In this document: piece by piece, positions 30,610 through 34,292 of the stretch
Layout of the letters: every line of letters starts with the position of its first letter
How positions within the stretch are numbered: the stretch's first letter is position 1
Assembly: GCA_944324265.1 (NCBI GenBank)
Contig: CALUVS010000023.1
Coordinates: 1 to 34,292, forward strand
Direction of reading: 5' to 3'
Source of the DNA: an uncultured Traorella sp.
Lineage (GTDB): Bacteria; Bacillota_I; Bacilli_A; Erysipelotrichales; Erysipelotrichaceae
DNA length: 34,292 nt
The notes under the pieces: model-generated
The model's input: only the letters and a program-made list of their open reading frames with translations
Told to the model about the DNA's origin: nothing
Databases searched by the model: none
Made by a program: the position numbers and the translations under genes

Positions 30610-30639
30610 TATATAGTCATTCAATCGTCAAAAGCACAA
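30610..30639 (-). promoter_or_regulatory. Possible promoter of comEA-comEC-holA-sdaA
   Basis: TTGTGC (30634-30639) and TATATA (30610-30615) are 18 bases apart on the minus strand, directly after the upstream terminator. I saw no ComK-type box. Confidence 0.45.
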
Positions 30640-30663
30640 AAAAAATGAGCATTTCTGCTCATT
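30639..30663 (-). terminator. Terminator of the rodZ-to-recA operon
   Basis: A perfect 8-bp stem AATGAGCA/TGCTCATT (30644-30651, 30656-30663) with a 4-base loop is followed by TTTTTT on the minus strand. The upstream arm covers the stop codon at 30659-30661. Confidence 0.85.
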
Positions 30664-31087
30664 GAGATTTAATATTGCTGGAAATCAGAAGCGGTATTTC
30701 AGCCCATTGACGGATATATTCAGCTATTTTTTCTTCATCATCGCCGAATTCATGAGCAATCTGCTGAATCGTCATACCATCTTCCAAATTCAGAAGTGAC
30801 AGCCACGAACTGCGTTTTTCTGCAATTCTCTGCAATGCATCGCTTCCTTTGAACTGCTTATACTGCTTGATGAAAAAGTCATCACTGTTCTGCAATGTTT
30901 TTTCAATGATATGCGAAGCATACTGCTGTTCTAAAACACGCGCAATGATGCAGGTAGAAAGTGCATAGATCATGTATTTCTTTTCATCAGAAGCATTTTC
31001 ATCGATTTCATTGATACGATTGAAACTGGTCTGGCTGACAAGAAAGCCCATGATCTTTGTATCTGGTTTTTTCTTAAAAAAGCCCAT
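30659..31087 (-). CDS. Unknown protein following recA
   Basis: I do not recognise this 142-residue protein. It starts with a short basic segment MGFFKKKPD, is soluble and mainly helical, and near residues 103-128 (MTIQQIAHEFGDDEEKIAEY) looks like a helix-turn-helix. It starts one base after the recA stop, so it is co-transcribed with recA and is the last gene of the operon before a strong terminator. It does not resemble RecX, the usual recA partner. A function in DNA repair is possible from context but not shown. The ribosome site would lie inside the recA 3' end. Confidence 0.7.
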   Translation of the reverse strand: MGFFKKKPDTKIMGFLVSQTSFNRINEIDENASDEKKYMIYALSTCIIARVLEQQYASHIIEKTLQNSDDFFIKQYKQFKGSDALQRIAEKRSSWLSLLNLEDGMTIQQIAHEFGDDEEKIAEYIRQWAEIPLLISSNIKSQ

Positions 31088-31088
31088 T

Positions 31089-32108
31089 TTATTTCAGTCC
31101 AATCTTTTCTTTGACTGCAGCTTCAATTTCCGCAAATAATTCTGTATTGCTCTTCAGTAAATTTTTCACTGCATCTCGGCCTTGTCCAATCTTTTCTTCT
31201 TTATAGGAGAACCAAGCACCGCTTTTCTGAATAATATCATGATCAACCGCCAAATCCAAAACTTCGGCAAGATAAGAAATACCTTCCCCGTACATTATTT
31301 CAATGACTGCTGTTTTGAATGGCGGAGCTACTTTATTCTTTACTACTTTTACATTGACTTTATTTCCTATAATGTCGGCACCGCTTTTAATAGCTTCGCT
31401 TTTGCGAATATCCAGACGTACAGAGGCATAAAACTTCAGCGCACGTCCCCCTGGTGTTGTTTCAGGATTACCGAACATCACGCCGACCTTTTCACGCAGC
31501 TGGTTGATGAAAATAGCAGTACATTCACTTTTATTCATAACACCGGATAATTTTCTCATGGCTTTTGACATCAAACGTGCTTGCAGTCCGACATGAGCAT
31601 CACCCATTTCACCGTCCAGTTCAGCTTGCGGAACCAAAGCCGCTACAGAGTCAATAACAACCAGATCAATCGCTCCTGATTTAATCAGCATTTCTGTAAT
31701 TTCCAATGCCTGTTCTCCGCTATCTGGCTGAGATAAGATCAAATCATCAATATTGACACCTAAATTTTGAGCATAGATAGGATCAATTGCATTTTCTGCA
31801 TCAATGAAAGCTGCTCTTCCGCCGCGTTTCTGTACCTGCGCAATGGCATGCAGAGCCAAAGTTGTCTTCCCGCTTGATTCCGGACCATATATTTCGATGA
31901 TGCGGCCTTTAGGATATCCCCCGATACCCAAAGCCATATCCACTTTCAAAGACCCGCTTGGAATGGCATCTACTTCAACGCTGGCACGATCGCCCAGCTT
32001 CATGATAGATCCCTTGCCGTATTGCTTTTCAATCTGTGAGATAGTATCTTTTAAAAGCTGTTCTTTTTTTGCGTTTTCTTTTTCCAATGCCTTATCTGTT
32101 TTTTCCAT
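31089..32108 (-). CDS. recA: Recombinase RecA
   Basis: RecA forms filaments on single-stranded DNA, pairs homologous strands and triggers LexA cleavage. The 339-residue protein has Walker [10 protein letters not shown] (residues 75-83), Walker [11 protein letters not shown], the DNA-binding loop L1 region [15 protein letters not shown] and the loop L2 region [15 protein letters not shown]. The residue after the catalytic-site Glu is Asn106 (DAEN), where most RecA proteins have His. The ATG at 32108 follows GGAGG by eight bases; an upstream ATG ten codons earlier is less likely. The order pgsA-cinA-recA matches B. subtilis. I found no clear LexA box directly upstream. Confidence 0.97.
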   Translation of the reverse strand: MEKTDKALEKENAKKEQLLKDTISQIEKQYGKGSIMKLGDRASVEVDAIPSGSLKVDMALGIGGYPKGRIIEIYGPESSGKTTLALHAIAQVQKRGGRAAFIDAENAIDPIYAQNLGVNIDDLILSQPDSGEQALEITEMLIKSGAIDLVVIDSVAALVPQAELDGEMGDAHVGLQARLMSKAMRKLSGVMNKSECTAIFINQLREKVGVMFGNPETTPGGRALKFYASVRLDIRKSEAIKSGADIIGNKVNVKVVKNKVAPPFKTAVIEIMYGEGISYLAEVLDLAVDHDIIQKSGAWFSYKEEKIGQGRDAVKNLLKSNTELFAEIEAAVKEKIGLK

Positions 32109-32128
32109 ATATAATTCCTCCACTATAC

Positions 32129-32605
32129 TTATATACAAGTCATTGATCTTTCTGACAAAATATCAATAATTTTTTCCGATAAAATGACACAAGCTTCTTT
32201 TCGAATCTCATTTCTTTCACCGCTTAGCTGCAGCGGAAAGGAATAGCAGATATCTTGGATCATCACTGCAGCATAGATACAGCCTACCGGCTTATCATCA
32301 CAAATACCTGGTCCTGCATTGCCTGTAAATGAAACCGCAATATCACAATTTAAAAGCTTCTGCGCTTTTTGAGCCATATCAATCGCTACTTCTTCACTGA
32401 CAACACCAAATCTTTGAATCAGTGCCTCATCAACATGCACCACTTCGGTTTTGATGCGTGTGGCATATGTGACAACACCGCCGACAAAGACCGCACTGGC
32501 ACCGCTGACTTCACTCAGCATGGAAGCAAATAAGCCGCCTGTACAGCTTTCACATGTTCCGATAGTCAGATGAAGTTTCCGGCATAAATCAATTAATTCT
32601 TTCAT
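32129..32605 (-). CDS. pncC: Nicotinamide-nucleotide amidase (CinA C-terminal domain only)
   Basis: This 158-residue protein is the CinA C-terminal domain, which deamidates NMN to NaMN in pyridine-nucleotide salvage. Family segments are [37 protein letters not shown] and FTGNAGPG. The N-terminal MoaB-like (COG1058) domain of full CinA proteins (about 410 residues in B. subtilis) is absent. Its place between pgsA and recA is the usual cinA locus, so this seems to be a cinA reduced to its amidase domain. It starts one base after the pgsA stop. Confidence 0.9.
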   Translation of the reverse strand: MKELIDLCRKLHLTIGTCESCTGGLFASMLSEVSGASAVFVGGVVTYATRIKTEVVHVDEALIQRFGVVSEEVAIDMAQKAQKLLNCDIAVSFTGNAGPGICDDKPVGCIYAAVMIQDICYSFPLQLSGERNEIRKEACVILSEKIIDILSERSMTCI

Positions 32606-32606
32606 T

Positions 32607-33200
32607 TTACATACTTTCCATAACAATGTCTTTCAGTTGCATAAAATAAGTTACACCGCTGGCCACTGAGATCAGTGTCGCAAGCCACAAGAAGAAATCA
32701 CTCATTGGGAATCGCATCAATTCAAATGGCAGATTATTCAATAAGATCAAAATAATCGCAATCATCTGCGTAACTGTTTTCAGTTTTCCCAGCATTCCGG
32801 CAGCTACCACTTTGCCCTTCTGAGCAGCTGTCATACGCAGACCATCCACAATTGTATCACGCCAGATCATGATCAATACCGGCAATACCGGTACTGTTCC
32901 CAAAGCGGCAAACATGACAAACATTGTATTGACAAGCAGTTTATCCGCAATTGGATCCACAAACTTTCCGAAAGAAGTTACCAGATTGTTTTTTCTGGCA
33001 ATTTGTCCATCCAGAAAATCTGTAAATGATGCAACACAGAATAATATCAAAACAAGTATATTTTTCAGTGACAGCGAAACAAATCCAAATTGAAATTCAG
33101 GCATGATAATTCCGAATTGTGCATAAGGGAAAATCCATACCAAAACCACTACCGGTACCAAACATATACGAAAAATAGATAATTTATTGGGCAGATTCAT
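32607..33200 (-). CDS. pgsA: CDP-diacylglycerol--glycerol-3-phosphate 3-phosphatidyltransferase
   Basis: PgsA makes phosphatidylglycerol phosphate, the first committed step to phosphatidylglycerol and cardiolipin, in the membrane. The 197-residue protein has about five membrane helices and the CDP-alcohol phosphotransferase signature DG-x2-AR-x8-G-x3-D-x3-D, seen as DGQIARKNN to GKFVDPIADK. The N-terminal MNLPNKLSIFRI is typical. The start overlaps the rodZ end by 17 bases and has GAGGAAA before it. The order rodZ-pgsA-cinA-recA is the same as in B. subtilis. Confidence 0.95.
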   Translation of the reverse strand: MNLPNKLSIFRICLVPVVVLVWIFPYAQFGIIMPEFQFGFVSLSLKNILVLILFCVASFTDFLDGQIARKNNLVTSFGKFVDPIADKLLVNTMFVMFAALGTVPVLPVLIMIWRDTIVDGLRMTAAQKGKVVAAGMLGKLKTVTQMIAIILILLNNLPFELMRFPMSDFFLWLATLISVASGVTYFMQLKDIVMESM

Positions 33201-34119
33201 CTGTATTTCCTCCTATTTCAAAATAGATATCCTGTGTCCCCGGACGCTGGGCAATCGAAGAATCAATCTCTACCGCTTCATCATTGACATAAAGCTGCAT
33301 ACCTGCAAAATAACCGAAACGCAGCTTCAGTTCTTGATTCACTGCCGGATCCATTTCAATTTCCAATGTACTGCCGGCATCATAGATTTGGCTGACAGGT
33401 GTTCTCATATCAACACCATCCATGGTGGCCAAAAACCAAGAACTAGGAACAAATTCAATTCGAATCACAATTTTTTCAGCTGCGTTATAGATCATATAAC
33501 GATTGGTTTCTTCCAGTTCCACACGCAACGGTTCTGTTTCTGAAGTTTCCTCATTATTGTTTGGATCCTCATTTTCTTCCTGCTGGGTTGGTTTATCATT
33601 TTCATTTTCCACAACAGGCGGAATCGGCTCATTCGGTTCCTCATTCTGATTTAAATTGCGCAGCAGATAATATCCGCTGACAGTCAAGACACATACGGCC
33701 AAGATGGTGACAATGGTCAAAAAGCTGACCAAAGAAAAATCCAGCTTGCCGCGGCTTTGATGCTTATGCACTGCCGGACGCTTTCTTTTTTTTCTTTCAA
33801 CATCTTCTTTTTTATTCTTCTGAATATTTTCTTCCATTTTGATATGGTCGTCTGCTTTTTTTACTTCAAATGCCCGCGTATAATCATCCAGTGATTTATT
33901 CAGCAGCATTTTTATCTGTTCATAATCCGCACTCACCGCATCACTGTAAGCATGCAAAAAGAATCGAAGATAGGACAAATCGTTTTTGAAATAATCCAGA
34001 TTGCCTGCTTCAATCGCTTTGATATGCGGCAGTGATAAGCGAGTTTGCTGACTGATTTGTTCAATTGTTAGTCCTTTTTCAAGTCTTTTTGCTTTCAGAA
34101 TCTCGCCAATTTCTTTCAT
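33184..34119 (-). CDS. rodZ: RodZ-like helix-turn-helix membrane protein
   Basis: RodZ links the MreB cytoskeleton to the wall elongation machinery. The 311-residue protein has an N-terminal Xre-type helix-turn-helix (residues 4-60, with GLTIEQISQQTRLSLPHIKAI), a basic stretch, one membrane helix (about 129-152), a disordered Glu/Asn/Pro-rich linker (about 155-195) and a C-terminal extracellular DUF4115 domain. B. subtilis RodZ (YmfM) lies before pgsA as here. It is the first gene of the operon, behind a good promoter. The ribosome site is AAAGGTGA. Confidence 0.88.
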   Translation of the reverse strand: MKEIGEILKAKRLEKGLTIEQISQQTRLSLPHIKAIEAGNLDYFKNDLSYLRFFLHAYSDAVSADYEQIKMLLNKSLDDYTRAFEVKKADDHIKMEENIQKNKKEDVERKKRKRPAVHKHQSRGKLDFSLVSFLTIVTILAVCVLTVSGYYLLRNLNQNEEPNEPIPPVVENENDKPTQQEENEDPNNNEETSETEPLRVELEETNRYMIYNAAEKIVIRIEFVPSSWFLATMDGVDMRTPVSQIYDAGSTLEIEMDPAVNQELKLRFGYFAGMQLYVNDEAVEIDSSIAQRPGTQDIYFEIGGNTDESAQ

Positions 34120-34148
34120 AGAATCACCTTTTTTCTATAATCTATCAT

Positions 34149-34178
34149 ATTATAGCATAGTTTATTCTTTTAATTCAA
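34149..34178 (-). promoter_or_regulatory. Promoter of the rodZ-pgsA-pncC-recA operon
   Basis: TTGAAT (34173-34178) and TATAAT (34149-34154) are 18 bases apart on the minus strand, with TGC just before the minus-10. The leader is about 22 bases. No LexA-type inverted repeat is seen, so recA here may not be SOS-induced from this promoter. Confidence 0.7.
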
Positions 34179-34192
34179 TAAACATTGATTTA

Positions 34193-34217
34193 ATAAAAAA
34201 ACCTCATCAAAGAGGCC
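34193..34217 (-). terminator. Terminator of a gene beyond the right edge
   Basis: On the minus strand GGCCTC (34212-34217) pairs with GAGGTT (34200-34205, two G-U pairs) over a 6-base loop, followed by TTTTTT. It would end a minus-strand gene coming from the right. The last 75 bases are open in more than one frame, and I cannot name a coding region there. Confidence 0.5.
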
Positions 34218-34292
34218 TGTCTTTTACAGTTTGAAAAGAAATGAAGGGATCACAAAAACTTTCAAAAGTCCCGTAAGTATCGGAAAATATTA

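Noticed and set aside
32109-32128. LexA (SOS) box before recA
   Set aside because: The gap between pncC and recA is 20 bases and holds only the ribosome site; no inverted repeat of the LexA type was seen there or in front of rodZ.
34218-34292. Partial coding region at the right edge
   Set aside because: More than one frame is open over the last 75 bases on both strands and none resembles a known C-terminus or N-terminus, so no call is made.
1-34292. CRISPR arrays, tRNA or rRNA genes, prophage genes
   Set aside because: No regularly spaced repeats, cloverleaf-like segments, rRNA sequence or phage structural genes were recognised on either strand.

Overview
The window is chromosomal DNA from a low-GC, endospore-forming Firmicute, most likely of the Erysipelotrichia group. 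I infer this from the A+T-rich sequence (roughly 40% G+C by eye), strong AGGAGG ribosome sites, a T-box leader, sporulation genes (dpaA/dpaB, spoIIIE, spoIIP, gpr) and gene order that matches three separate Bacillus subtilis neighbourhoods. Almost everything is read from the minus strand. The exceptions are the IS110-type transposase and rpsT. No rRNA, tRNA or CRISPR array was seen.

Layout from left to right. Positions 1-833 hold a DapA reading frame that runs without a stop into the first 50 codons of a G+C-richer ABC ATPase, either a chimeric join or a real fusion at the window edge. Positions 826-2161 are dipicolinate synthase dpaB and dpaA behind a sigma-K-like promoter; with dapA they form a spore dipicolinate unit. 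A small zinc-ribbon membrane protein follows (2262-2645). An IS110-family element (about 2728-4410) has a structured left end that looks like a bridge RNA. Next come tyrS with a tyrosine T-box (4463-5893) and ccpA (5903-6895). A long cell-envelope and housekeeping operon (6913-12957) holds a coiled-coil protein, a YtxG-like protein, murC, an acidic protein with a repeated ISPMYG motif, a thioredoxin, a lipoprotein, trmB and pepV. Then come spoIIIE and an RNase J with a degenerate active site (13080-17032), miaB, a 2[4Fe-4S] ferredoxin, a class B sortase, ymdB and rny (17219-22096), a copper-chaperone-like protein behind an 18-bp palindrome (22286-22562), fmt, a small YqxA-position protein, spoIIP and gpr (22653-25632). 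rpsT stands alone on the plus strand. sdaA-holA-comEC-comEA (26047-30593) and an unknown gene-recA-pncC-pgsA-rodZ (30659-34119) finish the window.

Functionally it combines sporulation (HTPA to dipicolinate, DNA translocation, septal peptidoglycan hydrolysis, SASP degradation), RNA turnover (RNase Y, RNase J paralogue), translation (TyrRS, MiaB, TrmB, Fmt, S20), wall synthesis and surface display (MurC, RodZ, sortase), DNA uptake and recombination (ComEA, ComEC, RecA) and carbon control (CcpA). Many transcription units end in a hairpin that overlaps the stop codon. The most novel-looking element is the IS110 left end. A 12-nt arm of a predicted internal loop is exactly complementary to the DNA next to the inferred CT core, as expected for the donor-binding loop of a bridge RNA.
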